Assembly: GCF_024166365.1 (NCBI RefSeq)
Contig: NC_064824.1
Span: forward strand, 41,144,608 to 41,208,607
DNA: 64,000 nucleotides
DNA from: Elephas maximus indicus
Lineage: Eukaryota > Chordata > Mammalia > Proboscidea > Elephantidae
Reading direction: 5' to 3'
Shown here one piece after another: positions 1 to 10,760 of this stretch. The translations under genes were made by a program, and so were the position numbers. Position 1 is the first letter of the stretch; each line of letters starts with the position of its first letter. A model generated the notes under the pieces. It was given only the letters and a program-made list of their open reading frames with translations, had not been told where the DNA came from and ran no database searches.

Positions 1-2990
1 GGCAGTCTACTTCTGAAACAATTGGCCAGTGAAAACCTTATGAATAGCAGTGGAACATTGTCTGATATACTGATGGAAGATGAGCCTCTCAGGTTGGAAG
101 GCACGCAAAATACAACTGGGGAAGACCTGCCTCCTCAAAAAAGAGTTGACCTTAATGACATGCCTGGAGTAAAGCTTTCAGAGTCTTCATTTGCTGATGT
201 GGCACAACTCAAAAAAAAGAAGAAACAGCTGCAAACATCCATTAATAATCAAAACGTGGAATGTATGAAGTATGAATCTAGGAAATGGAAAGTTGTCAAA
301 AATGAAATAGAACATACAAAGATCAATATCCTAGGCATTAGTGTGGTGAAATGGACTGGTATTGGTCATTTTGAATTGGGCAATCTATGGTCTACTATGC
401 CAGGAATGACAAATTGAAGAGGAATGACATCACATTCATCGTCAAAAAGAACATTTCAACATCTATCCTGAAGTACAATGCTGTCAGTGATAGGATAATA
501 TCCATATGCCTACAAGGAAGACCGGTTAATAAGGTTATTATTCAAATTTACACACCAACCTCTAAGGCCAAAGATGACAAAACTGAAGATTTTTACCAAC
601 TTCTACAGTCTGAAATTGATTAGACACGCAATCAAGATGCACTGATAATTACTGGTGACTGGAATGTGAAAGTTGGAAACAAAGAAGGATCAGTGGTTGG
701 AAAATATGGCCTTGGTGATACGATGCCAGAGATCAAATGACAGAATATTACAAGACCAACTACTTCTTCATTGCAAATACTCTTTTTTCAACAAAATAAA
801 ATAGCAACTATACACATGGACTTCGCCAGATGGAATACAATAAGAATCAAATCATCTGCATCTGTGGAAAGAAACTATGGAGACGCTCAATAGTATCAGT
901 CAGAACAGACCATTAATTGCTCATATGCAAGTTCAAATTGAAGTTGAACAAAATTAGAGCAAGTCCAGAAGAGCCAAAATACAACCTTGACTATATCCCA
1001 CCTGAATTTAGAGACCATCTAAAGAATAGAGTTGACGAACTGAGCGCTAATGACTGAAGACGAGACAAGTTTTGGAATGATATCGAGGTCATCACACATG
1101 AAGAAAGTAAAAGGTCATTAAAAAGGCAGGAAAGAAAGAAAAGACCAAAATGGATGACAGAAGAGACTCTGAAACTTGCTCTTTAACATTGAAAAGCAAA
1201 AGGAAGAAATGAACAGATTTCAAAGGGCAGTTCAAGAAGACAAAGCAAACTGTTATAATGAAACTTGACAAAGACCTGGAGATAGAAAACTGAAAGGGCA
1301 AAACACACAGCATTTCTCAGCTGAAAGAACTGAAGAAAAAATTCAAGCCTCCCTCGAGTTGCAATATCGAAGAATTCTACGTGGAAAATATTGAATGACC
1401 CAGAAAGCATCAAAAGAAGATGGAAGGAATACACAGTTACTGTACCAAAAAGTATCAGTTAATGTCCAACCATTTCAGGAGGTAGCATATGATCAAGGAC
1501 CAATGGTAGTGAAGGAAGAAGTACAAGCAGCACTAAAGGCATTGGTGAAAAACAAAGCTCCAGGAATTGACAGAATACCAATTGAGAATTTCACCAAATG
1601 GATGGAGCCCTGGAGGTGCATATTTGTCTATGCCAAGAAATTTGGAAGACAGCTACTTGCCCAACTGACTGGAACAGATCAATTTTTGTGCTCACTTCGA
1701 AGTAAGGTGATCCAACAACATGCAGAAATTATTAAACAATATCATTAATATCACACACAAGTAAAATGTTGCTGAAGATCGTTCCAAAGCGTTGCAACAG
1801 TACATCGACAGGGAACTGCCAGAAATTCAAGCCAGGTTCAGAAGAGGATATGGAACAAGGGATTTATTGCTGTCAGGTGGGTCTTAGCTGAAAGCAGAGA
1901 ATCCCAGAAGGATGTATTTTATTGATTATGCAAAGGCATTTGACTGTGTGAATTATAACAAATTATGAATAACACTGCAAAGACTGGGAATTCTAGAACA
2001 CTTAATCGTGCTCATGAGGAACCTGTACATAGACCAAGAGGCAGTCGTTCAAACAGAACAAGAGGACATTGCACGGTTTAAAATCAGAAAAGGTATGCAT
2101 CAGGGTTGTATCCTTTCACCATGCTTATTCAGTCTTTATGCTCAGCAAATAATCTGAGGAGCTTGACTATATGAATAAGAAGGTGGTATCAGAATTGGGG
2201 GAAAACTCATTAACAACCTGGGATATGCAGATGGCAAAACCTTGCTTGCTTAAAGTGAAGAGGACTTGAAGAACTTATTAAAGAAGATTAAAGACTACAG
2301 CCTTCAGTATGGATTGCCGTCAACATAAAGAAAACAAAAATCCTTACAACTGGACCAATAAACAACATTATGATAAACAGAGAAAATATTGAAGCTGTCA
2401 GGAGTTTCATTTTACTTGGAGCCTCAATCAATGCCCATAGAAGCAGCAGTCAAGAAATCAAAGGACCAATTGCATTGGGCATATATGCTGCAAAAGATCT
2501 CTTTAAAGTGTTGAAAAGCAAAGATGTCGCTTTGAGGAATAAGGTGTACCTGACCCACACCATGGTATTTTCAATTGCCTCACATGCATGAGAAAGCTGG
2601 ACAATGTGTAAGGAAGACAAGAAGAATTGATGCCTTTGTGTTACGGTGTTGGTGAAGAATACTGAATACACCATGGACTGCCAGAAGAACGACCAAGTCT
2701 GTCTTGGAAAAAGTACAACCAGAATGCCCCTTAGAAGCAAAGATGATGAGACTTTGTCTCACACACTTTGGACACATTATAAGGAGGGATCAGTCCCTGG
2801 AGAAGGACATCATGCTTGGTAAAGCAGAGGGTCGGTGAGAAAGAGGAAGGCCCTCAATGAGATGGATTGACACAGTGGCTGCAATGATGGGCTCAAGCAT
2901 AACAATGATTTTAAAGGTGGGGCGGGACCGGGCAGTGTTTCGTTCTGTTGCTGTGAATGGGAACTGACTCAAGGATCCCTAATAACAATA
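1..2990 (+). mobile_element. RTE-type LINE (BovB-related), decayed, cut by window start
   Basis: The first bases align with positions about 53,890 onward in the full-length copy at 53,742, so roughly the first 150 bp of the element lie outside the window. The copy then runs through endonuclease, reverse transcriptase and C-terminal regions to the typical tail (an RTE-like end with an AATAACAATA run near 2,985). Non-LTR elements of this clade copy themselves by target-primed reverse transcription. Many small indels and stops show it is long dead. Confidence 0.92.
22..2940 (+). pseudogene. RTE ORF remnant (endonuclease + reverse transcriptase)
   Basis: The single RTE polyprotein would carry an AP-like endonuclease followed by reverse transcriptase. 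Endonuclease pieces lie in two overlapping frames at 22-417 and 387-623. The segment around 330-350 reads ISVVKW where other copies in this window read ISELKW, so the catalytic Glu is gone. A stop at 621-623 precedes the GDWN motif (about 657-668). Reverse transcriptase pieces include KAPGIDRIP (about 1,555-1,582) and motif A DYAKAFD (about 1,923-1,943). Motif C near 2,223-2,234 reads YADG instead of YADD, which removes a metal-binding Asp. Several frameshifts separate these pieces, so no product is expected. Confidence 0.9.
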
Positions 2991-4544
2991 GTTGCATGTA
3001 ATAACAAGAGAATAAACTCGTCATTTTGATATCTTGTAAACAAAAGAAAACTGAAAAGTAAAAATATATTCATAGTATTGTGGTCATATAAGCTATTTGT
3101 ATCTAGTAGGTACTCAAAACACATTTGCAGGGTGACAAATTTTGATGTGAATCAGTTGATTCAAAGCCACTCTTCTCTACTTACATGAATTGAGACTGTA
3201 AGTTTTGTTAATTTTTACAAATAGTAATCACTTTTTTATGCTTGTCAAAATGAATGTTTGAAAATATTTTAAAAATCAGTCAGTTATGTTTTTCATGCGA
3301 ATAGATGCCAGACAACTGATTTGGTCAATATTGTGATTTATTTCACTGTTTACAAAATTGTTTCACATACATTTTTCATTTAATTTTCCAAATAGCCTTA
3401 AGAAATGGGTGTAGTTAATTTATTTGGTACTTGAAAAATTGAGTTATAAAAAATTTATATCTTGAGTACCCAGGTAAGCACAGAGATACAACTTTGGACT
3501 CTAGGCTAGTGTCTTTTAAAACACCATTCACTTTATAGCTGTATTCTGTATACACTTAACAGATATTTGTTCATCAATGAATATTGTTTTTTGAGGCTGA
3601 GCATGATCTTATAAAACATGAGTATATCAGAATCAAAATTATATTATGAGTAAATATCAGTAAATTTTTACAGTAGTAATTATGTAGGCCTTGGTCACTA
3701 TGAGTTGGAATTGACTCAAGGGCACACAACGCCACCATCATTCTCAATATAAAATAATTATATAAGGTTTTGTCTCCATCCAAATGTCATATTCTTCAGG
3801 ACAGACCTTTTAATGATTCAGACACGGATCCCCTCTGGACCCGATGACCTCTCTAGATCTTTCCCCTTCTAATATTGAGAATATGCTATTGTTGAGAGGG
3901 TAGGTGACATTCTTATATGTGTATGATTGATAAATTCATGAATTTTCTAAAGGATAGTTTTGAATTTGCTTTGGAATGTTGGGTACACTGGATTAATAAG
4001 GAATTTCTTATTTGCTATCAAGTATTTCACAATCATTTGTTAATGGTCATATCTGAAAGCTTCCTTTATTCTTATGTCTGCTTGCTTTTATAATAGTATT
4101 GAAAACACTCCGGGCCATGCATTTCAGCATGATTATTACACCTCACAGGTGGTTAAATCTATTTTAACTGCCTTTATCTCTGGATTCTGTAGCACACCCA
4201 CAGTTTTGACCACAATAACTTTTAAATTGAAAGGTTTTATTGAATTTTAATTAAAGGCAATGTTAAGATACTGCTGCTCTAAATTTAGCAAACTAGAAAG
4301 ACATTTGAGTTTTAGCACAATAAGTAAAAAGGTCTCTGGAGGGTAGCATAAAGTACAGGTCATTAATTGAACATTTATTTTAAAATATCAGTTAAATTTC
4401 TAGTATGTTCCAGGAGCTGGACTCCGAGGGAATCTCTTAGATGCACTTCTTGGTTATGACGGCGATTTCTTAAATTGCATAACAAGATAGTGTTTAGTAT
4501 TTTAGAATTTAAATCTACAAAATAGAGATAAGTAGGTGACTTTT
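2991..4544. other. No gene; AT-rich unassigned sequence
   Basis: AT-rich sequence with no open frame of note. Apart from the short SINE/RTE tail fragment at 3,690-3,728 I recognise nothing in it. Confidence 0.6.
3690..3728 (+). repeat. SINE/RTE 3' tail fragment
   Basis: Contains GGTCACTATGAGTTGGAATT followed by a GACTCAAGGGCAC segment, the 3' signature shared by the SINEs and RTE copies of this window. It is too short to say which parent it came from. Confidence 0.7.
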
Positions 4545-4713
4545 GGGAACCCTGGTGATGTAGTGGTTAAGTGCTATGGTTGTTAACCAAAAGGTAGGCA
4601 GGTCAAATATGCCAGGCCCTCCTTGGAAACTCTATGCAGCAGTTCTATTCTGTCCTATAGGGTCACTATGAGTTGAAATCAACTCAGCGGCAACGGCTCT
4701 GTTTTTTTGTTTG
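4545..4713 (+). mobile_element. AfroSINE, short subtype
   Basis: Has a tRNA-like head with A-box-like and B-box-like segments (GTAGTGGTTAAG, then CAGGTCAAATATG), the body CTTGGAAACTCTATG, and the tail GGGTCACTATGAGTTG. It is flanked by a perfect 11-bp TSD, AGGTGACTTTT, at 4,534-4,544 and 4,714-4,724, which fixes both ends. RNA polymerase III transcripts of such SINEs are copied by a partner LINE. The B box is mutated, so transcription is unlikely. Confidence 0.93.
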
Positions 4714-4760
4714 AGGTGACTTTTAATCACATGCTGTATTTTATAGGTGCTATGTCATAA

Positions 4761-4938
4761 CAATTTACTATTAATAGGCATATATAACTATTTCCATATA
4801 CATCTAAGTACATTTCATTCACTATGGTTATGAAAACTCTCTAGCTCTACAATTTACTATTAATAGGCATATATAACTATTTCCATATACATCTAAGTAC
4901 ATTTCATTCACTATGGTTATGAAAACTCTCTAGCTCTA
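4761..4938. repeat. Perfect tandem duplication, 2 x 89 bp
   Basis: Positions 4,761-4,849 and 4,850-4,938 are identical over 89 bases, head to tail, with no spacer. The unit starts CAATTTACTATTAATAGGC and ends CTAGCTCTA. It is not a microsatellite and does not match the repeat families here. Absence of any mismatch points to a recent event or an assembly duplication. Confidence 0.95.
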
Positions 4939-5329
4939 TAGATATTAGCATTTTCAAGCACTGAGCTCCTTTTCCAATACAATTTTGCAGATCCCAACAA
5001 GTAAGTGGTTGTACTTTCATTATCTGTTGATTAAACTCTTACATAGTAGCACAAAGTCTAGTATTTATTTCGTAGTGACTTGGTACTTTACCAAATATGA
5101 AAGATTCTATACATATTTGAAAAGTAGTTAATATGTATGTGATATATACCATTTCTTTATGGATAATGTTTTGTTCCCAGTGATTCACTGAAATAGTGAG
5201 CTTTTCAACGGGAGTCAATATATGGAAATCACTGCTGTAGGAAATACATTTCAAAACTTTCACTTGTGTGTGTGTGTGTGGTTAAATCTTGTTTGATTAG
5301 ATGCAGTATCTCTTGGAAGTTACATCAAA
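4939..5329. other. No gene; unassigned, short GT run
   Basis: Contains a short (GT)n run at about 5,263-5,280. Nothing else is recognised. Confidence 0.6.
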
Positions 5330-5416
5330 ATCGGACAAAAATGGGTCTGGTCTTGGCCCAGCATTTACTCAATGCATATCAAAGGGAAAGTAATTTAATC
5401 TCCCTAAGCCTCCATT

Positions 5417-5585
5417 GGAAAACCTGGTGGCATAGTGGTTAAGATCTATGGCTGCAAACCAAAAGGTTGGCAGTTCAAATCCACCAGGCACTCCTTGGAA
5501 ACTCTATGGGGCAGTTCTACTCTGCCTTATCTACTCTGTCTTATAGGGCCTCTATGTGTCAGAATCGACTAGAGGCATATTTTTA
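5417..5585 (+). mobile_element. AfroSINE, short subtype, with internal partial repeat
   Basis: Starts GGAAAACCTGGTGGCATAGT and ends in a degenerate GTCAGAATCGACTAGAGG tail. The body holds a partial duplication: ACTCTGCCTTATCTACTCTG is two versions of the ACTCTGTCCTATAGG segment in a row. Target copies AAGCCTCCATTG (left, 5,406) and AAGCCTCAGTTTA (right, 5,586) flank it. Confidence 0.9.
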
Positions 5586-5598
5586 AAGCCTCAGTTTA

Positions 5599-5801
5599 TA
5601 GGTGCTCTGGTGGCACAGTGGTTAAGCGCTTGGCTGCTAACTGAAAGGTGGGCAGTTTGAACCCACCAGGTGCTTAACAGGAGAGAGATGTGACAGTCTG
5701 CTTCTGTAAAGATTTGTGGCCTTGGAAACCCCATGGGACCGTTCTATTCTGTCCTATAGGGTTGCTTAGTTGGAATCGCTCTCAGGCAACAGGTTTTTAT
5801 G
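5599..5801 (+). mobile_element. AfroSINE, long subtype
   Basis: Same tRNA-like head (GGTGGCACAGTGGTTAAGCG) but with about 45 extra bases between head and body (GGAGAGAGATGTGACAGTCT and on to TTGTGGCC). Flanked by perfect 13-bp copies of AAGCCTCAGTTTA at 5,586-5,598 and 5,802-5,814. Inserted into the MIR. Confidence 0.93.
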
Positions 5802-5814
5802 AAGCCTCAGTTTA

Positions 5815-6027
5815 AGGAAACCTTGTGGTGCAAAGGTTATAGCACTTGGCTGCTAACCTCAAGGCCAGGGGTTTGAGCCCACCAGGTGTTCTGTGGGAGA
5901 AAGATGTGGCAGCCTGCTTCCTTAAAGATTTACAGCCTTAGAAACCCTATGGGGGCAATTCTACTCTGTCTTACATGGTCTCTATGAGTTGGAATCAACT
6001 TGATGGCTATGGGTTTCTGTGTTGGGT
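5815..6027 (+). mobile_element. AfroSINE, long subtype
   Basis: Head GGAAACCTTGTGGTGCAAAG, long-subtype insert (GGGAGAAAGATGTGGCAGCC), tail CTCTATGAGTTGGAATC. Flanked by AAGCCTCAGTTTA (5,802-5,814) and AAGCCTCAGTTTT (6,028-6,040), matching at 12 of 13 bases. Confidence 0.93.
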
Positions 6028-6190
6028 AAGCCTCAGTTTTCTTATCTGTAAAATGAGGATAGTAATGATACTGGCTTCAATGAGCTGTTGTGAAGGTTAA
6101 GCTGCACTATATATGTAAAATAATTAGTATACTATCTGGCACACAATAGAATTTAGGGATGTTATTGTTATTAACATCATCATTATTACA

Positions 6191-7074
6191 GTTGTTCTTA
6201 AGTTATTTAAGACCTAAACCCTACTATGAAATAGTGTTATTGCATTACAGTAAGGGTTAATAAGTATACCACTGATTCACTAAGACTGTGTCTATAGTAT
6301 GCTCAAAGCATGAAAAAGTGAACAATTCAATTAATTAAATGGTTTATTGACCTTCATTAGTGTATCTCTTACATGCAGTTTTTAAATTTGTCTTTGGACT
6401 TAGCAGAACAACTTGGAAAATTCACAAAATCTAGTAAATTGTAATTCATTAAAAAAAATTGGAAAATGTGCCATATTATAATTTGAGGAAAGAACAATAT
6501 TCCTAAATTTAGTCTAGTAGTAGAAGGCTGACCTCTCTTCTGAGAATTTGGAGAGTAATTATTCAAAAGATTCTAAATAACTGATAGAATTTTTTTCCCT
6601 TACTGAGCTGATATATTTAAGAGGCTTTGTTTAAATAGTTTTAAGCTTCTTTTATTTTTTAACATGTTAAGTTGGTTTACAATAGTATCTGTACCTCCTT
6701 AGGTACCTAGCTTGTTCTTAGAGCTGGATTAGTCCAATAGGATTCAAACTGAAACCATTAGCTTCATAAATTAGTCTGGAAGAGGCCTAGTTCACTCCGG
6801 ATCAATACCCACCATTTTACAGTTGATAAAATTCAGTGTATACAGTGTTCTCGGGACAACTTTAATAGTGTGCTTGAAGGATGGCTGGTATTTCTGGACA
6901 TATGTATGCTTTGGCCATGAAGATAAGAATAGTAAATCAGGGAGCTCATATCTTGCCTGTTGTGGCTGCACTTACATACATTCGGCAAGAAGACAAAGAA
7001 GAACACAGAGTTCAGCATTTAGGAAACCCACTGATTTGATGAATCAGGAATAGTGACCACAGGCATCAAGGGTG
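6191..7074. other. No gene; AT-rich unassigned sequence
   Basis: Small frames at 6,369-6,566 (-) and 6,823-7,053 (+) have no recognisable domain. I see no repeat family. Confidence 0.55.
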
Positions 7075-7179
7075 AGTTATCCATGGAAAAAATGGAACCG
7101 TGTTGGAAATGTAAAATGGTCCAGCCACTTTAAAAAAGAGTCTGGCAGTTCTTCAAAAGGTTAAGCATAGAGTTACCAT

Positions 7180-7609
7180 GTTGTTTTTGTTAGGTGCCCT
7201 CCAGTTGATTCTGACTCATAGCAACTGAACTGCCCGGTCCTGTGCTATTCTCACGATTGTTTTTGTGCCCATTGTTGCAGCCACTGTGTCAATCCATCTC
7301 GTGGAGGGCTTTCCTCTTTTTTGCTGAACCTCTACTTACCAAGCATGATGTCCTTCTTCAGGTACTGGTCCCTCCTGGTAAAATTCCCAGGTATGTGAGA
7401 AGAAGTCTCACCATCCTTGTTTATAAGGAGCGTTCTGGCTGTAGTTCTTCCAAGACAGACTTGTTCATCCTTCTGGCAGTCCATGGTATATTCAATATTC
7501 TTCACCAACACTATGATTCAAAGGCATCAATTCTTGTTTAGTCTTTATTCATTGTCCAGGTTTTGCATGTGTATGAGGCAGTTGAAAACACCATGGCTTG
7601 GTGAACATT
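7180..7609 (-). mobile_element. RTE LINE 3' fragment inserted in L1
   Basis: Reads on the minus strand as the last ~430 bp of RTE. On the plus strand it starts at TTGTTTTTGTTAGGTGCC and ends near CACCATGGCTTGG. Flanked by AGAGTTACCAT (7,169-7,179) and AGGGTTACCAT (7,610-7,620), a TSD matching at 10 of 11 bases that lies in L1 sequence. 5'-truncated, as is normal for target-primed insertion. Confidence 0.93.
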
Positions 7610-8153
7610 AGGGTTACCATATGACCCAGCCAATTAAGTATACACCACTCCTGGTCATATACCCAAGAAAAATGAAAACATATGTCTATGCAATCACTAA
7701 TACATGAATGTTTATAATAGCATGATTCGTAATAGCCAAAAAAATGGAAACAAACCAAATGTCCATCAACTGAAGAATAGATAAAATGTATTATATCCAT
7801 ACACTGGAATATTATTCAATAATAAAAACAAATAAAGTAGGGGTACATACTACAACATGGATGAACCTGGAAAACATTAGGTTAACTGAAAAAAGCCAGT
7901 CATAAAAAACAGCAGATATTGTATGATTCCATTTATTTGAAGTGTCCAGAACAGGCAAATCCGTAGAATGTTGATTAGGATTTGTCTAAGGCGAGGGCTG
8001 GGGACAGGATTTGGAGTGACTGCTGATAGTTAGGGGTTTCTTTTTGGGGTGATAAAATATTCTAAATATTCTAAAATGGATGGTTGCACAACTCTGTGAA
8101 TATACTAAAAACGATTGAATGGTTCACCTTAAAAGGATAAATAACATCTCAGT

Positions 8154-8302
8154 AAACCCAGTGCCGTCGAGTCGATTCTGACTCACAGCGACCCTACAGG
8201 ACAGGGTAGAACTGCCCCATAGAGTTTCCAAGAAGCGTCTGGTGGATTCAAACTGCTGACCCTTTGGCTAGCAGCCGTAGCACTTAACCACTACGCCACC
8301 AA
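8154..8302 (-). mobile_element. AfroSINE, short subtype
   Basis: On the plus strand it runs from CCCAGTGCCGTCGAGTCGAT (tail) to CACTTAACCACTACGCCACC (head), so the SINE is on the minus strand. It sits within the 3' tail of the old L1. No clean TSD was identified. Confidence 0.92.
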
Positions 8303-8322
8303 TTAAAGATGTTATAAAAAAA

Positions 8323-8919
8323 AGAGTGGGTTACCCTTCCTGTATGTGTATTCCACAGATATTCACGATCAGTTTCATGAACCAGACTATCTTGAGTATG
8401 TTCATGTTTCAAGTTCAAAGTAGTTGAAACAGGCATTTTCAAGAACAGTATTCATTGAAATGCATCAAAGCATAAGTGCGTTCCCTGAAGAAACACTTTA
8501 ACTCATGAGCTTAAATAATAACTGAATTTAATTCATTCCAGGTACATTCTCATTAAAGAAACTGCAGGCCAAAATGTTGAAATAAACATTTAGCTACTAA
8601 GCGAACAAATTAAACTCCTTTATGATTTAATTGCACCAGTGAGTATTTCTTTTTGGAATGTGTTTCTGCTTTGATACATTTCAATACACATCATGAATTA
8701 TGTTGAATGATGGCATTTCGGAATGTGAGTATGTGTATGCATATGTATTTTCAAAGCTCATTTAAAATGTTATTTTAAATATGTGTGCATGTGTACATGT
8801 GAACATTCCAATTTCTGTGTTTATGTGTATGTATACAATAGAGAAAGACATATTCCCATAAGTCCCATGCAATGTAGTCACATTGTAGGGTATATATTTG
8901 CCAACTAGTGGCAAGCATT
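8323..8919. other. No gene; unassigned sequence
   Basis: No repeat family or coding signal recognised. Confidence 0.55.
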
Positions 8920-9024
8920 AACAGAAATATTCTCTCTGCCACCTCTCTTCTCCATTGCCTTCTCTCTTCTCCACTGCCTCCTTTCTGCCTTCTCTCTGCC
9001 TCCTCTATTCTCCATTCTCTCTCT
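8920..9024. repeat. Pyrimidine-rich low-complexity tract
   Basis: Imperfect repeats of CTCTTCTCCATTGCC and CTCTCTGCC on the plus strand. The reverse strand gives the repetitive EERRQWRRE-type frames at 8,775-9,117 (-), which are translations of low-complexity DNA. Confidence 0.85.
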
Positions 9025-9036
9025 GTATACATATGT

Positions 9037-9197
9037 CCCCGGCCCAGTGCCTTCGAGCAGATTTCGACTCATAGCGACCCTATAGGACAGAGTAGAACTG
9101 CCCCATAGAGTTTCCAAGGAGTGCCTGGTGGATTCGAACTGCTGACCTTTTGGTTAGCAGCCATAGCACTTAACCACTACGCCACTAGGGTTTCCAA
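9037..9197 (-). mobile_element. AfroSINE, short subtype
   Basis: Runs on the plus strand from CGGCCCAGTGCCTTCGAGC-like tail sequence to ACCACTACGCCACTAGGG. Flanked by a perfect 11-bp TSD, TATACATATGT, at 9,026-9,036 and 9,198-9,208. Confidence 0.95.
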
Positions 9198-9286
9198 TAT
9201 ACATATGTGGATGCACCAATATTTGATGATGTTTATTTACCATGAGATAGACCCACAGTATTTACAGGTAGTTATTCTGATTATCA

Positions 9287-9445
9287 GGAAACCCTGGTGG
9301 CAGAGTGGTTAAGAGCTACGGCTGCTAACCAAAAGGTCAGCAGTTCGAATTCACCAGGCACGCCTTGGAAACCCTATGGGGTAGTTCTACTTTGTCCTTT
9401 AGGGTTTCTAGGAGTTGAAACTGACTCGATGGCAATGAGTTATCA
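9287..9445 (+). mobile_element. AfroSINE, short subtype
   Basis: GGAAACCCTGGTGGCAGAGT head, B-box-like AGCAGTTCGAATTCACC, body CTTTGTCCTTTAGGG, tail GACTCGATGGCAATG. Inverted relative to the SINE at 9,037 with about 90 bp between. Possible short TSD TTATCA. Confidence 0.93.
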
Positions 9446-9986
9446 TGCCTATTTTCAACCACTGCAGCTATTTGGAGGAATTTTTAGTGCTTTGCACATA
9501 TACAGCATTTTACTTCTAGATTCACACAGATTCATTCACGCATGCAGAAAAGGAGTGACTATAAAAACAAAACAAAGGGAATTCAGCCCAAACCTTTTTG
9601 TAATCTTCCAAATCACAGAGCCTCAATGTTTTCACTCACTCGTTTCTTTCTCATTGAATTCTTCTATGGTGTTACAAAATTTAGCATTGAAAAAATATTT
9701 CTCCTACCTCCTTGATAACATAATAATTAAAAATTTCTTTTCTGAAAGAGAAATTATTTTTTTCTGTATTTTTATCCTTTCCCTCTCTTGCCCCTCTTGG
9801 CACATCCCCTGTTTTCTGCCACTCAGCAACACTCAGAGATAATTATTTGTTTTTTCACAAAATGTGTATATGCCTTGTTTTCCTATATTTTAAAGTGGGC
9901 TCCATGACTTTAAGAGTGAAATGGTAATTTACACTGCTGAAATGTAGCTGACAAGTAGGATTTTAAGTGGTATTTAACCAAAAATA
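9446..9986. other. No gene; AT-rich unassigned sequence
   Basis: A 181-codon frame (9,297-9,842) starts inside the preceding SINE and runs through this AT-rich sequence. It has no domain and I do not call it a gene. Confidence 0.6.
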
Positions 9987-10200
9987 CGGAGTTCCTAAGT
10001 AGTGCAAATGGTGAATGCACTTCACTGCTAAATGAAAGGTTGGATGTTCGAGTCCACCCGGAGCTTCCTTGAGAGAAAGGTCTAGTAATTTACTTTTGAA
10101 AAATCAGCCATTGTAATCCCTATAGAGCACATTTCTACTCTGACACACATGGCTTGTCATAAATCAGAGTCAACTCGATGGCAACTGATTTACTGGTAAC
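9987..10200 (+). mobile_element. AfroSINE, diverged copy with long-subtype insert
   Basis: Head GGAGTTCCTAAGTAGTGCAA, B-box-like GATGTTCGAGTCCACC, an extra middle segment (GAGAGAAAGGTCTAGTAATT), and tail AGAGTCAACTCGATGGCAAC. Strongly diverged. A weak TSD (TAACCAAAA and TAACTAAAA) is possible. Confidence 0.85.
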
Positions 10201-10760
10201 TAAAATTGAGGTGGAAATGCTATTTCTGCCCAATGGGAGTTTTGTTTCAGTTCAGTACGTCACTGTCACATAGAGCAGGAAGGGACAAAATGAAGATTAG
10301 ACAGAACGGAGTTTGTCCTCTAAAGGTGAGGCACAGCCCGGTAGCCTGAGAAAATGGATAAAATACATGGACTTAGATTGAGGAGACATAGGCTGTCCAA
10401 AAAAAAAAAAAAAAAAGAATATCCTTAGGGCTAAATATTTTACCAAATATACTAGAGGAAAACCAGACCTCTTTTAAAACACCATGGAAGACTTGGTATT
10501 TAGAAAACTGTGAATATTGAAAATAACAAAATTTTTCTGTAAAGAACAAAAATGAAGCACAAGATTCCCATGTATATTAGTAAGAGTCAAGAATAGCAGG
10601 AGGTGCATAGAGAAGGACCAGCAGCCGTAAACACATTCAGAGATGTCCAGCGTGAAAGATGAATAAATCTTTCAGCATTCACGCAAAATTCTCAGGCTAT
10701 TGCTTAGAGTTTGCTGAATAGAACTATGACTGAGAGAATTGTACGTATTTTTCTGATTCC
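10201..10760. other. No gene; unassigned, poly(A) 18
   Basis: Contains an uninterrupted run of about 18 A at about 10,399-10,416. Nothing else is recognised. Confidence 0.55.

Larger units (their letters stand above)
5330..6190 (+). mobile_element. MIR SINE, split by three AfroSINEs
   Basis: The left part (about 5,330-5,418) carries the MIR-like AAGTAATTTAATCTCCCTAAGCCTC. The right part (6,028-6,190) continues with CCTCAGTTTTCTTATCTGTA and AAATGAGG, then the MIR 3' half ending in an ATTATTATT-like stretch. MIR is an ancient tRNA-derived SINE mobilised by L2. Three younger SINEs occupy 5,419-6,027. Confidence 0.8.
7075..8322 (+). mobile_element. Old L1 (L1M-type) 3' end, split by an RTE and a SINE
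   Basis: The segments 7,075-7,179, 7,610-8,153 and 8,303-8,322 join into a classic L1 3' end: a GTAAAATGGTCCAGCCACTT-type start, then TATACCCAAGAAAAATG, then TCCATCAACTG, then ACACTGGAATATTATTC, and a terminal A run. The ORF2 C-terminus it once encoded is full of stops. RTE at 7,180-7,609 and SINE at 8,154-8,302 interrupt it. Confidence 0.85.

Noticed and set aside
5586-6040. CRISPR-like regular direct repeats
   Set aside because: The repeated words are SINE target duplications; spacing equals SINE length and this is a mammalian genome.
8775-9117. Arg/Glu-rich small proteins on the minus strand
   Set aside because: Translations of a pyrimidine-rich low-complexity tract.
9297-9842. 181-codon open frame on the plus strand
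   Set aside because: It begins inside a SINE and continues through AT-rich unassigned DNA with no domain or codon bias.
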